DNA of 64,000 bases from JAGRCP01 sp942490705 (lineage in GTDB: Bacteria; Chloroflexota; Anaerolineae; Caldilineales; Caldilineaceae): NCBI GenBank assembly GCA_942490705.1, contig CALNXY010000009.1:1-64000 (forward strand), given 5' to 3'. Positions 27,738 through 36,746 of the stretch are shown in pieces (within the stretch, counting starts at the first letter, position 1; each line of letters starts with the position of its first letter). The notes beneath the pieces were generated by a model. The model saw only the letters and a program-made list of their open reading frames with translations, did no database searches and was not told the origin of the DNA. Made by a program: the position numbers and the translations under genes.

Positions 27738-28289
27738 GGGTGATCTCCTGTAGTCGTCGTTTTTGATGCGTCTTTTGCTACCTTCTGCGCACCGGATCAA
27801 TGCTCCGAGCGGACAGAAATTCTCCTGTCCCCCTACATGGTCTTTGATCCGCATTATGCCAGAGAGATCGGGCATCCGCTCAAATTCAGGAGAAGCGCGC
27901 GGAGACCCGGACCGCCGCCGAACACAGGACGAACGGCGCAGCATCGTGCACGGCGCGGTCGACGGTGAACTGGTAGGTCCGATCATCTATTTTTACGAAA
28001 GCCACGCCCGCGAACGCATTCCGGCGCCGTTTGTTGCCGTTACGCAGTAGAGGATGGATTCCGGCGTGAAGCTGCAGCCTGCGCCGACCCAGGTCACCAC
28101 GGAACCAGCCGTCGCCTGAGCCTGTCGAAGGCAAAGGCGGCCGGATGCCCCCTTGCTCGTCAGAACAGGCAGCGCAGATCGCTAGATCCCAAATAGTCGT
28201 GTTAGAGCCGACTACGGCTTCGACAAGCTCAGCCTGCGTCTGCATGGTGGTCTCGTTTATCGGCATCGCCGTATCATCGCCGTCTCTGC
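27738..28289. other. Intergenic with a palindromic repeat, possible gene remnants
   Basis: About 550 bases upstream of the large carbohydrate-active gene. Apart from the repeat at 28115-28232, there is a short plus-strand frame (27898-28050, ...GAVDGELVGPIIYFYESHA...). It could be a gene fragment, but I do not recognise it and it has no start signal. Confidence 0.4.
28115..28232. repeat. Interspersed palindromic repeat (CCTGAGCCTGTCGAAG type)
   Basis: CCTGAGCCTGTCGAAG (28115-28130) faces CTTCGACAAGCTCAG (28218-28232), its near-perfect inverse, around about 87 bases. The word CCTGAGC(C/T)TGTCGAAG is, to my knowledge, a widespread intergenic repeat in many GC-rich bacterial genomes. Its function is unknown. 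Confidence 0.55.
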
Positions 28290-29231
28290 CTATCCGCCTG
28301 CCAAGGCTTGCTCAAGCGTTTCAAGCAATGTTCCGACCAGGAAGTCGACCTTGTGGGCCGTCTGCGGCAATGGGTTCACACGCTGCGCAGAGATCAGCGC
28401 GGCTTGCTCTAGCGTAGCATGGTCTGCCGTTTGCCCCACCAGCGCAGCTTCCACGCTTGCCAGACGCATAGGCACGGCTGCAACGCCACCCACACCGATC
28501 CCGGCCGCCTTGATCGTCCCATCCTCGATCACCAGCCGCACCATGCACTCTACAATCGGCCACTCCGCTTCAAAGCGGCCGATGGCGCGGAAATAGGCGT
28601 TCTGCTCGCCGGGAACCGGCGGCGGCAAGATGATCTGCGTCAGCAAATCGCCGTCGTCCAGCAGGTGATCGCGCGTCGGGTCGCTGCCGTCGCCAAAGAG
28701 TTCGGAGAGAGGGCGTCGTCCCTTGCCAAACACCTCAACCTCAGCGTCGTAGGCCAGCAGTGCTGCGCCGAGCGTGGATGGGTGGGGATAGACGCAGCCG
28801 CCGGCGTCAAAGATCACGCCATTGGGGTTGTGCCGATCACGTGCGTAGCACTCGTCTCCGCCCCGCTTGAAACAGTGATAGCTGGGATGACGGAAGAACC
28901 AGCAGCGTGTCCGCTGGAGCAGGGCCCCGCCCATGGTCGCGGCCCAGCGAATCTGGGGTGTCGCTAATCCCGCCGCGGCTTTGGCCAACCCTCCATACTC
29001 ACCCGCCGTGATCGGATTGTGGGCGACTTCGTCGATGGTGACGAGCGCGCCGATGGTTGTCGAGCCATCTGGGGCTTGCTCAATTGCGCCTAACCCGGGC
29101 AGCTTGTAGATATCGACAATGGGTCCCGATGAGACCCCCAGGCGGTAACGGTCGTGAAGATCGGTACCGCCGGCACGAATTTCGCCGGGCGCAGCATGGA
29201 CCGCTTCGGCGCTCTGTACAATGGTCAACAT
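28290..29231 (-). CDS. Molybdenum hydroxylase FAD-binding subunit (PaoB/XdhB-like)
   Basis: This 313-residue protein has the FAD-binding medium-subunit motifs of xanthine dehydrogenase-like enzymes: GEIRAGGTDLHDR (about residues 16-28) and the second FAD loop WAATMGGALLQRTRC (about 97-111). Four cysteines (RCWFF, SYHC, GDEC, GGCVYPHPS) match those that bind the additional [4Fe-4S] cluster in PaoB and 4-hydroxybenzoyl-CoA reductase beta subunits. It should pass electrons from the iron-sulfur centres to FAD. The gene starts 3 bases after the stop of the FeS-Mo fusion gene and has its own AAAGGAGCGTAAGCG, so the two form an operon. Confidence 0.9.
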   Translation of the reverse strand: MLTIVQSAEAVHAAPGEIRAGGTDLHDRYRLGVSSGPIVDIYKLPGLGAIEQAPDGSTTIGALVTIDEVAHNPITAGEYGGLAKAAAGLATPQIRWAATMGGALLQRTRCWFFRHPSYHCFKRGGDECYARDRHNPNGVIFDAGGCVYPHPSTLGAALLAYDAEVEVFGKGRRPLSELFGDGSDPTRDHLLDDGDLLTQIILPPPVPGEQNAYFRAIGRFEAEWPIVECMVRLVIEDGTIKAAGIGVGGVAAVPMRLASVEAALVGQTADHATLEQAALISAQRVNPLPQTAHKVDFLVGTLLETLEQALAGG

Positions 29232-29234
29232 CGC

Positions 29235-31913
29235 TTACGCTCCTTTCATGCCGGCAACCACAGCCTGCGGCGTGATCGGCGTTTGTGTTGGTCGCCAGCC
29301 GGTGGCGTGATAGACGGCATTGCCGGCCGACGCCGCCACGCCAATTATTGCCAGTTCCGCCAGACCGATACCTTGGCCGCGCACGTCTTCATAGCCCTGC
29401 TCGTCAAAGTGTACGTGAATCTCAGGCGTGTCGCCGATACCGGGTATGCGGTAGTCATTGAGATTGGCGCTCAGCGTGTGTCCTGTTTTGAAATCGTATT
29501 GCTTCTGCTCGTAGAGCGCGTAGCCAAGACCCTGAATCACGCCGCTGTACATCTGGCTTCGGGCCAACTCCGGGACAAAGATTTTGCCCACGGCCACTGC
29601 TGTCCACACGTTGCGCGGTCGGATCTTCCCCAGCATCGTATCAACTTCCACTTCGGTGACGACGACCCCATGCCCCATGTGCATGCCGATGGCCGGTTCG
29701 CTCTCGCCCCGGGACAGGTTGAGCCGCAGGCCAAGCGGGCCACGTTCTGCGCCCCGTTTGTCCGTGTAGCTAAATGGTTCCGCGACGGCCCATATCTCCG
29801 ACCAGGGCATAAAGCCGCCGGCATGTTCGATGCCACTCTGCGCAACCTTGACGTCGCGGAGGCCAAAATTCGCTACAGCCGCGTTGGCTAGATGGGTCGC
29901 CACCTCTGTCGCTGCTCTGGCCGTGGTGGGGTAGACGGAGGCCGTCACCTGACTGCCCCCGGCGGTCGGGCCGACGGGATACGCGGCGTTGCCGATGTTG
30001 AGCATCACCGCATGGCGGTCGATGCCCATGACGTCCTCAACGGCCTTGGCAATAGTGCTACGCGTGCCATTGCCAATATCCTGTGTAGAACAACTGACGG
30101 CAATGCCTGCCGGCGAGGAGCTGACGGTCACCTGCGTGTCAGGATTGTAGAAAAACAGCCAAGTCGCCGTCGCCAAGCCGACGCCTTGACGCATGCGGCC
30201 CGTGCCGACAGTCGCCGAACGCGCCTGCCAGGCCGGGATTGCTTCGACCCAGTCAAAGAGTCGGTTGCGGATTTCATGTTTGGGGAACCAGCGCCGGCGG
30301 ATCGTGACCGGATCCAGCCCTAGCTGTTCACCAATTTCGTCAACGCCCTGTTCGATGGCCCAATGAGCGGCGGGTGCATCAGGTGCGCGGAAGGGTGTGC
30401 CCGGCGCTGTGTTATTGACGACGTTTTGATCGGTCAGATCGCGCTGAATGCGCGGACCCATCAGGCCGTAGATGGTTGCCGGCGCAGAGCCCGTGGCAAT
30501 GCCGGCATCGCCAGTTGCATTCATGTGGATGGCCTCGGGCGCGCCGCCCGCATCCGTGGCGATGGCAATGTCAATCATCGCGCCCGGGCGCAGGCTCGCG
30601 TAGGCCAGATCCTCCAGGCGACTCGCCACAATCCGCACGGGGGCATTGGCGCGCCGCGCCAGGGTAATGGCGGCGATGATTTCTCGGTAGAGCCCCTGTT
30701 TTCCGCCAAAGCCGCCACCGATGTACTGGCTTTCCACGGTAACTTGCTCGTCCTCCAGATCAAAATGCTCGGCAACTTCATGGCGCAGCGCGCGCACGTT
30801 TTGGGTTGAAGCCTGCACAAAGAGTGCGGTGGGACTCTGCCAGTGGGCGACTGCGGCATGGGGTTCGAGCGAGGTGTGAACTTGCTGAGCGTTGCGAAAA
30901 GTTCGTTCGACAACCTGACGCGGCGCGCTGGACTTGGTCGACGCGATATGGCGGCGGGCCGCGGCGGGCCGCCAGGATGAGATTTTGGCTGGGAGCCGGG
31001 CAACATTGTTGTGCCAGCGATAGGGCAGGCTGATGCCTTCGGCTGCGGTCGGAACATTCTTGCGGCCGTCAGCGTAAACTTCGGGCGAATTTTCATCCAA
31101 TGCAGCGTCCGGGCCAATCACGGCCGGTAAGACTTCGTAGCTCACCTTGATCGAGGCCAATGCACGCTCGGCGGTGGGGCCATCTACGGCCGCGACTGCG
31201 GCAATTGGCTGGCCCACAAAGCGCATGCGCGTGTTGCCTTCCATCAGGTCTGCCACGGCAACGACGCCATCCATGGCGAGCGCGGCGGAGCTATCAACCT
31301 GTTTGACGACGGCGTGGGCATAGGCAGAGCGGAGGATCTTGCCCTCGAGCTGTCCTTCCAGCACCGTGTCTACCGTATACCGGGCGTCGCCGGTGACCTT
31401 CTCCAGCGCGTCCACACGAGGAGCGATGAGTTCAGTCACGTCATCGAATTCACCGGCGCAGGCCTGCTGCATCGCCGCAAAGATGCCCACGTACGCGGCA
31501 CAGCGACAGAGATGGCCGCCCATGGCCAAGGCAACTTCCTCACGGGAAGGCGTGCGCTTGCCGTGGGCGGCGCGCCAACGTTCGTAGAATGCGATCCCTT
31601 CGATCACAAACCCGGGCGTGCAAAAACCGCACTGCAGCCCGTCGTTGGCCATGAGCGCCCGCTGGACCGGATGCAGGTTCGTGCGCCCATGCTGCTCTAC
31701 GGTTTGGATGGCGCGCCCGTCCAGATGAGTCGCCGGCATAAGACAGCTGCACGTGGGCGTCCCATCAACGAGCACCGTACACGCGCCACAGATGCCGCCG
31801 CCGCAGGCGAGCTTGGTTCCAGTGAAGCCTGCCCGCTCGCGAATGACGTCGAGCGCGGTTTCGTCAAAACGGGGCTCAAACTCGACGACGTGTCCGTTGA
31901 TCGTTGTCTGCAT
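29235..31913 (-). CDS. Molybdenum hydroxylase, fused [2Fe-2S] and Mo-cofactor subunits
   Basis: An 892-residue fusion. Residues 1-75 form a ferredoxin-like [2Fe-2S] domain (CGGGICGACTVLVDG), and about 75-155 a second [2Fe-2S] domain (QCGFCTPGFV, HLCRCAAYVG). From about 165 comes the aldehyde-oxidase hammerhead (RVDALEKVTGDARYTVD), followed by the molybdopterin domain (YIGGGFGGKQGLYRE, TPFRAPDAPAA). The catalytic Glu appears in GIGLAELAIIG, where most relatives have GLGE; the Glu is kept. Separate small and large subunits are the usual arrangement. The substrate (purine, aldehyde or heteroaromatic) is not predictable. Start ATG 31913 follows AAGGAGATGCT. Cofactor synthesis genes are not in the window. 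Confidence 0.88.
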   Translation of the reverse strand: MQTTINGHVVEFEPRFDETALDVIRERAGFTGTKLACGGGICGACTVLVDGTPTCSCLMPATHLDGRAIQTVEQHGRTNLHPVQRALMANDGLQCGFCTPGFVIEGIAFYERWRAAHGKRTPSREEVALAMGGHLCRCAAYVGIFAAMQQACAGEFDDVTELIAPRVDALEKVTGDARYTVDTVLEGQLEGKILRSAYAHAVVKQVDSSAALAMDGVVAVADLMEGNTRMRFVGQPIAAVAAVDGPTAERALASIKVSYEVLPAVIGPDAALDENSPEVYADGRKNVPTAAEGISLPYRWHNNVARLPAKISSWRPAAARRHIASTKSSAPRQVVERTFRNAQQVHTSLEPHAAVAHWQSPTALFVQASTQNVRALRHEVAEHFDLEDEQVTVESQYIGGGFGGKQGLYREIIAAITLARRANAPVRIVASRLEDLAYASLRPGAMIDIAIATDAGGAPEAIHMNATGDAGIATGSAPATIYGLMGPRIQRDLTDQNVVNNTAPGTPFRAPDAPAAHWAIEQGVDEIGEQLGLDPVTIRRRWFPKHEIRNRLFDWVEAIPAWQARSATVGTGRMRQGVGLATATWLFFYNPDTQVTVSSSPAGIAVSCSTQDIGNGTRSTIAKAVEDVMGIDRHAVMLNIGNAAYPVGPTAGGSQVTASVYPTTARAATEVATHLANAAVANFGLRDVKVAQSGIEHAGGFMPWSEIWAVAEPFSYTDKRGAERGPLGLRLNLSRGESEPAIGMHMGHGVVVTEVEVDTMLGKIRPRNVWTAVAVGKIFVPELARSQMYSGVIQGLGYALYEQKQYDFKTGHTLSANLNDYRIPGIGDTPEIHVHFDEQGYEDVRGQGIGLAELAIIGVAASAGNAVYHATGWRPTQTPITPQAVVAGMKGA

Positions 31914-32018
31914 AGCATCTCCTTAGGAATCGACTTTCTTGGTCAGTCGCATGAGGCGCATTATACATCTGTTTTCTGTCGCTGAAGCACGCCCTTTCCT
32001 CTGCTGTGGACGAGTTAG

Positions 32019-33020
32019 CTAATGGCTGCGAATCTCCGCTCGAACAAGCTCAGGCGTCTGCCCGGTCCAGGCATGAAAGGCGCGGAAAAAGGAGTTTGGA
32101 TCCTGGTAACCGAGTAGGAAGGAGATTTCCGCGCCGGAGTAACGGGAAGTGGCCAGATAGTGGCGCGCCAGTTCTTCGCGCAGGCTATTCAGTTCGTGCT
32201 GAAAGGTGGTGCCCTCTTCGGCCAGTTTTCTTTGAAGCGTTCGGGTGCTGACGGCCAGACGCCGGGCCACATCTGCCATGGTGTATTCACCGCTGGCCAG
32301 AATCTCCATGAGGCAAGCGCGCACGCGGTCACGGAGTTGGGCATCGCGTTGCAACTCGTGCATGCGTGTCTTCAGATCCGGCTCGAAGATCGACCACATC
32401 TGATCATTGGCCGTTAGGAACGGTCGGCGTGCATCCGCGCTGGAGAAAGCCAGGCCATCGAATTCGCCCGCTTCAATGCTGACGCCGAAGAATTGCTCAT
32501 ACGGCTCGCTATCCGACGGCAGCATCGTCATCTGAACCGCTTTGGGGATAATGGTTGCACGCGTTGCCAGTCGCGCAAGGTGCACCAAAAAGACGAGTTC
32601 CATGGCCAGCAGCGAGGTCGGCGGTGGCAGATCATCCGGCAGACCGCGGATGGCAACCGTCGTCTGACGATCGTCCTGCTTGATCCCTAGCCGCATGGGG
32701 CCGACCAATGGCTTATAGTGCGCCAACCGGGTCAGCGCAACGTTCAGATTAGGGCTGCAGAAACAGGCAAAGATGGGCGGGCTAAAGGACTCAACCGATA
32801 CCGACTGGCCCACACGCAAGGCGGTCGTCGATCCGCCCAGCAGATTGGCCAAACTGTCCCAGAGCCGGAAGTATTCCTCTGTGGTTAAGGTTGGCGACTC
32901 CCGGCTGAACAGATCCAGCGGCAGACGCGCCTGCCGCAGCAGATCCTGTGGGGAAAGCCCCAGATCCTTGAGCAGGACTTGCCAGCCCATATCGACAACA
33001 AATTTTTTGTTACCCGTCAT
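32019..33020 (-). CDS. AraC family regulator (Arabinose_bd/OruR type)
   Basis: A 333-residue regulator. Residues about 10-190 form the N-terminal domain of the OruR/ArgR-like AraC group (DLGLSPQDLLRQARLPLDLF, TLTTEEYFRLWDSLANLLG, FSPPIFACFCSPNLNVALTRL). The C-terminus has two HTHs: TMADVARRLAVSTRTLQRKLAEEG and YSGAEISFLLGYQDPNSFFRAF. ATG 33020 is preferred; TTG 33050 or ATG 33044 would extend it by up to ten residues. It lies 105 bases upstream of the molybdenum hydroxylase operon on the same strand, so it is the likely regulator of that operon. A repeat element begins just upstream (33057) and may have altered its promoter. Confidence 0.85.
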   Translation of the reverse strand: MTGNKKFVVDMGWQVLLKDLGLSPQDLLRQARLPLDLFSRESPTLTTEEYFRLWDSLANLLGGSTTALRVGQSVSVESFSPPIFACFCSPNLNVALTRLAHYKPLVGPMRLGIKQDDRQTTVAIRGLPDDLPPPTSLLAMELVFLVHLARLATRATIIPKAVQMTMLPSDSEPYEQFFGVSIEAGEFDGLAFSSADARRPFLTANDQMWSIFEPDLKTRMHELQRDAQLRDRVRACLMEILASGEYTMADVARRLAVSTRTLQRKLAEEGTTFQHELNSLREELARHYLATSRYSGAEISFLLGYQDPNSFFRAFHAWTGQTPELVRAEIRSH

Positions 33021-33056
33021 TGAATTTGCCACCCGCAAGATCATTCTCAAGTTTCG

Positions 33057-33200
33057 TCGTCAACGATTTCAGACCGCCTGTCATGTCGATGGAGCGAAAC
33101 AACGAAGAATCTCGACTGTGCAACCCTGAGATTCCTTTTCGCGCCGGTGCTGGCGCTTTGCGCCCACTACGTGAACGGAATGACAAATCGTGAACGACTG
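33057..33200 (+). repeat. Interspersed about 145-bp repeat, copy A
   Basis: This segment is homologous over its full length to the reverse complement of 63795-63941. Shared blocks include GGCGCTTTGCGCCCACTACG (about 33153-33175), TCGTGAACGACTG at the right end (33188-33200) and AATCTC-ACTGTGC-A-CCTGAG in the middle. The left end has decayed. It is non-coding and sits upstream of the AraC gene. See the copy at 63795. Confidence 0.75.
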
Positions 33201-33221
33201 AAGTTGCTTCATAGCAGTAGA

Positions 33222-33742
33222 TTACGCGAGCGTTCGCTCTTTCATGGAGGCGATAAAGACATCATCGCCAACTTCTGTACGCAGGGCATAAGTCTGAACG
33301 GCATCATCACCAATAAGATAGCGCAACTGAGTCTTCCCGTCCGTTGCCGCTTTGAATATCTCTGCGGCCAGATATTCTGCCGTGCTCCCGCCCAGCCCGG
33401 ATGCGACGAAGTTTGCCTGGAATCGTCCTAGGGCGTCGTCATAATCCGTCAGACCATCTTGCGTACCAATGCCGGCGGAGGTTTCGAGAAACCGTAGCCG
33501 GCGTTGTTCAACACGACATCCACGGTACCGAAGTCACGCAGAATTTCGGCAGTTGCGTCTGCAATCGACGCCTCATCGGTTACATCCAGCGCGTAGATCG
33601 ATATGTTCTCGATCTGATTCAACTCGGTCTCATTTTGCGGCGTGCGCATGGTGGCGGCGACTTTCCAACCTTGTTCGGCGAAATGGTTTGCCGTGGCCTT
33701 GCCGATGCCCGAGCTGGCGCCGGTGATGACGATGCTTTTCAT
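33222..33742 (-). pseudogene. SDR oxidoreductase with internal deletion
   Basis: ATG 33742 (GGAGAACCAAACA upstream) begins MKSIVITGASSGIGKATANHF and continues normally through DVVLNNAGYGF at about residue 85. The frame then hits a stop near 33449. The remaining sequence encodes the C-terminal end of the same family (YDDALGRFQANFVASG ... ATDGKTQLRYLIGDDAVQ ... ASMKERTLA) up to the stop at 33222-33224. About 100 central residues are missing, including the catalytic Ser and Tyr-x3-Lys. The product cannot be an active dehydrogenase. Confidence 0.8.
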
Positions 33743-34016
33743 TGTTTGGTTCTCCACAGTTGATACCTGATTCGATGTGACTGAATCGTCGCGATCAATT
33801 CGCAGGAGTGAGTATGCCAGATGTTTTTGATAATAGCACTAGCAAAAAACGCCACTTCACTTGCCGATCACGCCATTTTGCTGCCCGATGCCGGGTAATG
33901 GCGCCGATCTCCCCGGCGAAACAACTCCGTAATACTCTGTTTAGCATTTGCTCATCGTTTTTTCACGCGCCCGGGGCATAGTCTCCCGACAGTGATGAAT
34001 AACGTTCTGCGGAGGG

Positions 34017-35579
34017 ATGATGAGTACGCTACGCTTTGACCCAACACGTTGGATTCTTGGCCTGGTCGGCGGCACGTTGCTATTCGCGCTCACGGCATGC
34101 CAACCACTCCAATTGCCCCAATCGCCTTTGGCGCAAGCCGATACGGCGACTATCGAAGCAGCTGCCGAAGCAACGGTCGCCGTGACCGATGCCGTCATGG
34201 CCGGTCAGCCGGTTTCTGATGAAGTGGCCGCCACAATCATGGGCGACCTCGCCTGGGGTCAAGAAGGGGCGGCAAATGCTGCGACCCAGGCGATTTTGAC
34301 GGCAAACGATGAGCGATTTGTCCCGGTGTTGATCGAACTGTTGCGCTTCGGCCAGCTCGGCATAACGCGGCCCGGCGCCGATTATCTGGACGCGCTGGAG
34401 CGGCTCAGCGGTCAGTCATTCGGCGCAAACTGGCCGGCCTGGATCGAATGGTATGGCGGCACCGAGATCGAGCCGCCGCCGGGCTTCACGACGTGGAAGG
34501 GCAACGCGCTGGGCCGCATCGATTCGCGTTTCGCCGAATTCCTGCAGGACGAGCATCCCACCACCATTCGACCCGAGGAGATCCAGTGGGGCGGCGTTGT
34601 GGTCGACGGTATCCCCGCGCTCGATCAGCCGCGGATGTTGGCGGCAAGCCAGGCCGACTATCTGGGCGCCGAAGAGCCGGTCTTTGGCATCGCGCTCAAT
34701 GGCGAAGCGCGGGCCTATCCGCTGCGCATTATCGACTGGCACGAAATGGCCAACGATACGATCGGCGGCATCCCCGTCTCCCTGGCCTACTGTACCCTGT
34801 GCGGATCCGCCATCGCCTACGACGGCCGCGCCTCGGATGGGATGACCTATGATTTTGGTTCGTCCGGCTTTCTCTTTCGCAGCAACAAGCTCATGTACGA
34901 CCGGCAGACGCGCACACTGTGGAATCAGCTTACCGGCGAGCCGGTGATGGGACCGCTGGTCGATCAAGACGTGACGCTCGATCTGCTGCCCGTCGTGTTG
35001 ACAACCTGGGGCGAATGGCAGCGTCAGCACCCGGAGACGCAGGTGCTCGACATCAATACCGGCCACTCGCGCATCTATGAGCTCGGCTATGCGTATGGCG
35101 ACTACTTCGCCAGCGAAGGGACCATGTTCCCCGTCTGGCAGCGCAGTGACCTGCTGGCGGACAAAGATCAGGTCTACGCCCTGCGGATTGACGGAGAGCC
35201 GGTGGCCTATCCGCTGACGACCTTGGCAAGCGAACGGGTCATCAACGACACGATTGGCGAGACTGGTGTCGTGCTGATTGCGCCAAATGAGATTGTCGAT
35301 GTGGCCGGTCAAAGTCGCCGGACCGGGGCAGAGGTCAGCTACAGCGCCGGCAGTGAAGTGCGTGCGTATGCACGGGAAGCGCATGAGTTTTCGGCGAGTG
35401 AGGAGAGCGATCAGGTAGTCGACGAGGCCGGGCGCGTCTGGCAGGTAACGGAAGAGGCGCTGGTCGGACCCGAGGGCGAATTGGCGCCGCGCATTGCCGG
35501 CCATCTGGCCTATTGGTTTGGCTGGTATGCATTTTTCCCGCAGACGGAAGTCTATGGAATCGATCAGGTCAGTCAGTAG
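34017..35579 (+). CDS. DUF3179 domain lipoprotein
   Basis: A 520-residue lipoprotein (MMSTLRFDPTRWILGLVGG, lipobox FALTAC). After a linker and a helical region (about 50-150) comes the DUF3179 domain. It has RPEEIQWGGVVVDGIPALDQP, GEARAYPLRIIDWHEMAND, the conserved paired cysteines in LAYCTLCGSAIAYDGR (about residue 260), FLFRSNKLMYDRQTRTLWNQ and GEPVMGP. A second half repeats parts of it (GEPVAYPLTTLASERVIND). The function of DUF3179 is not established; the CxxC suggests redox or metal binding on the outer face of the membrane. GGAGGG immediately precedes two tandem ATGs; 34020 may be the real start. A hairpin follows the stop. Confidence 0.85.
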   Translation: MMSTLRFDPTRWILGLVGGTLLFALTACQPLQLPQSPLAQADTATIEAAAEATVAVTDAVMAGQPVSDEVAATIMGDLAWGQEGAANAATQAILTANDERFVPVLIELLRFGQLGITRPGADYLDALERLSGQSFGANWPAWIEWYGGTEIEPPPGFTTWKGNALGRIDSRFAEFLQDEHPTTIRPEEIQWGGVVVDGIPALDQPRMLAASQADYLGAEEPVFGIALNGEARAYPLRIIDWHEMANDTIGGIPVSLAYCTLCGSAIAYDGRASDGMTYDFGSSGFLFRSNKLMYDRQTRTLWNQLTGEPVMGPLVDQDVTLDLLPVVLTTWGEWQRQHPETQVLDINTGHSRIYELGYAYGDYFASEGTMFPVWQRSDLLADKDQVYALRIDGEPVAYPLTTLASERVINDTIGETGVVLIAPNEIVDVAGQSRRTGAEVSYSAGSEVRAYAREAHEFSASEESDQVVDEAGRVWQVTEEALVGPEGELAPRIAGHLAYWFGWYAFFPQTEVYGIDQVSQ

Positions 35580-35587
35580 CAGAAACT

Positions 35588-35624
35588 GAATTGCCCCAGG
35601 CTCGACAGAGGCCCGGGGCAATTC
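35588..35624 (+). terminator. Hairpin after the DUF3179 gene
   Basis: GAATTGCCCC (35588-35597) pairs with GGGGCAATTC (35615-35624), extended by GGC/GCC in the loop region. It lies 8 bases after the stop. It has no long T run, so its strength is uncertain. Confidence 0.6.
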
Positions 35625-35651
35625 GGTGCAATCCCAACGATGATTTGAACC

Positions 35652-35855
35652 CTACGCCGCATCAAGCCGCAGGCTCAACTCTTCCTGAAGTTCTTCGAGT
35701 AACGTCTTGTACTCCGCCGGCGTCAGAAACGCCTTAACCTCGTCCAGCAGGAAAAGGACCCAGGCGCTGCTTTCGTCAGTTGGTCGGATATGACCGATAT
35801 ACTCACCGCTTTTTTGGAGCAGCTGAGTCAATTCAGGATCATAGAGGGTAGACAC
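35652..35855 (-). CDS. Small helical protein, unknown function
   Basis: GTG 35855 is preceded by AAGGAGATCCTGTACC and gives a 67-residue acidic protein (STLYDPELTQLLQKSGEYIG ... VLFLLDEVKAFLTPAEYKTLLEELQEEL). It is predicted mostly helical. Translation from further upstream is possible but lacks a ribosome binding site. I do not recognise a family. It lies downstream of a SHOCT protein gene on the same strand and may be co-transcribed with it. Confidence 0.6.
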   Translation of the reverse strand: MSTLYDPELTQLLQKSGEYIGHIRPTDESSAWVLFLLDEVKAFLTPAEYKTLLEELQEELSLRLDAA

Positions 35856-35951
35856 GGTACAGGATCTCCTTATAGAGACGTCACTTGAACTTCGTACATT
35901 CTGGCTGGTTCTTGCTCTGGAAAAATGTGCGAAGTTCAAATAATGTGACCA

Positions 35952-36419
35952 TTAGATGCCCAGAATCTGCTTCTTCTTGGCCTCGAATTCATCCTCAGTC
36001 AAGATACCCTGGTCGCGCAAGGCCGCCAATTGGGTGAGTTGTGCAATATAGTCCGGTTCGGCGGGCGCGTCGGCTGCAGTCGCTTCCGGTGGCTGGGCCG
36101 CGGCTTGGGCCTGCTCTTCGGCCGTCAGCGGTTCGCCCTGAATGCCTAGCTGGTCCATCGCGCCTTGAATTTCTTCGTCGGACATCTCATCAACCGGAAC
36201 GCCGGTGGCGGCTTCGATCTGCTCTGTCTGCTTGTGCGTCAGCTTGTAGGCCAACGCGCCGCCGCCTACGATCACGGCGCCGCCTGCCAGCACCCGGCGT
36301 CGTCGCTTGCGGCGATTCTGACGCTGTCTCTTGTCAACATGTTTCTGCACCTTACGCGATGCCTTGCGCTGCTGTGCCGGGCTAACGCCCGCTCGACGGC
36401 TTAGGCCTCGTCTTGGCAT
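35952..36419 (-). CDS. SHOCT-domain protein with a membrane segment
   Basis: A 155-residue protein. The N-terminal 45 residues are very basic (SRKVQKHVDKRQRQNRRKRR). A short hydrophobic segment (VLAGGAVIVGGGALAYKL) follows, then an acidic Ala/Pro-rich middle. At the C-terminus is a SHOCT motif (YIAQLTQLAALRDQGILTEDEFEAKKKQILG, about residues 122-153). SHOCT domains occur at the ends of many bacterial membrane proteins and are thought to mediate oligomerisation. The basic start would lie on the cytoplasmic side. AAGGAG lies 10 bases before the ATG. Confidence 0.82.
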   Translation of the reverse strand: MPRRGLSRRAGVSPAQQRKASRKVQKHVDKRQRQNRRKRRRRVLAGGAVIVGGGALAYKLTHKQTEQIEAATGVPVDEMSDEEIQGAMDQLGIQGEPLTAEEQAQAAAQPPEATAADAPAEPDYIAQLTQLAALRDQGILTEDEFEAKKKQILGI

Positions 36420-36746
36420 GATTCATTTGCTCCTTGCACCGATCGCCCAGCTCATGCCGGACGCGAGAGGATGAAGTAATTGGGGAGAACTCTTCAAACA
36501 AGCCTAACGATGCCACAAATCTGTGACACATACAATTATATGGAAACCCCGCTTCGCCTGACGCAAGCTTAACCGGCGCCGCTATCACTCACCGGTATCG
36601 TTGCGGAAAAGGTATGGGTGCTTGGCAAAGCCCTGCAAGACAATGGCCAGATAACGCGAAATGTCCCCAAGAGGTCGGGGCGAATCGGTTCCCCATGCGT
36701 CATGTAGAATCGGTCTCCAGGGGCCATGCCGCGCCAAATCAACGCC
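36420..36746. other. Intergenic, no gene seen
   Basis: About 325 bases between the SHOCT gene and the dehydratase stop codon. It should contain the SHOCT gene promoter. No RNA gene, hairpin or coding frame could be supported. Confidence 0.45.

Noticed and set aside
26658..27743. A 361-codon open frame on the plus strand
   Set aside because: Antisense to the large carbohydrate-active gene, no family features.
27898..28050. Short plus-strand frame that could be the tail of a degraded gene
   Set aside because: No recognised family and no start signal; kept only as a remark in the intergenic entry.
30900..31020. Possible compensated double frameshift in the molybdenum hydroxylase fusion (Ala/Arg-rich stretch before QVVERTF)
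   Set aside because: Another frame reads slightly more like the family, but the evidence is too weak without an alignment and the overall frame is intact.
33147..33431. Plus-strand frame of 94 codons
   Set aside because: It crosses the repeat copy and runs antisense to the C-terminal part of the deleted SDR gene.
34416..35621. A 401-codon open frame on the minus strand
   Set aside because: It is antisense to the well-supported DUF3179 gene and its product has no recognisable motifs; a GC-rich codon-bias shadow.
35630..35660. tRNA-like GATTTGAACCCT string
   Set aside because: No cloverleaf can be formed around it and it overlaps the 3' end of a small protein gene.
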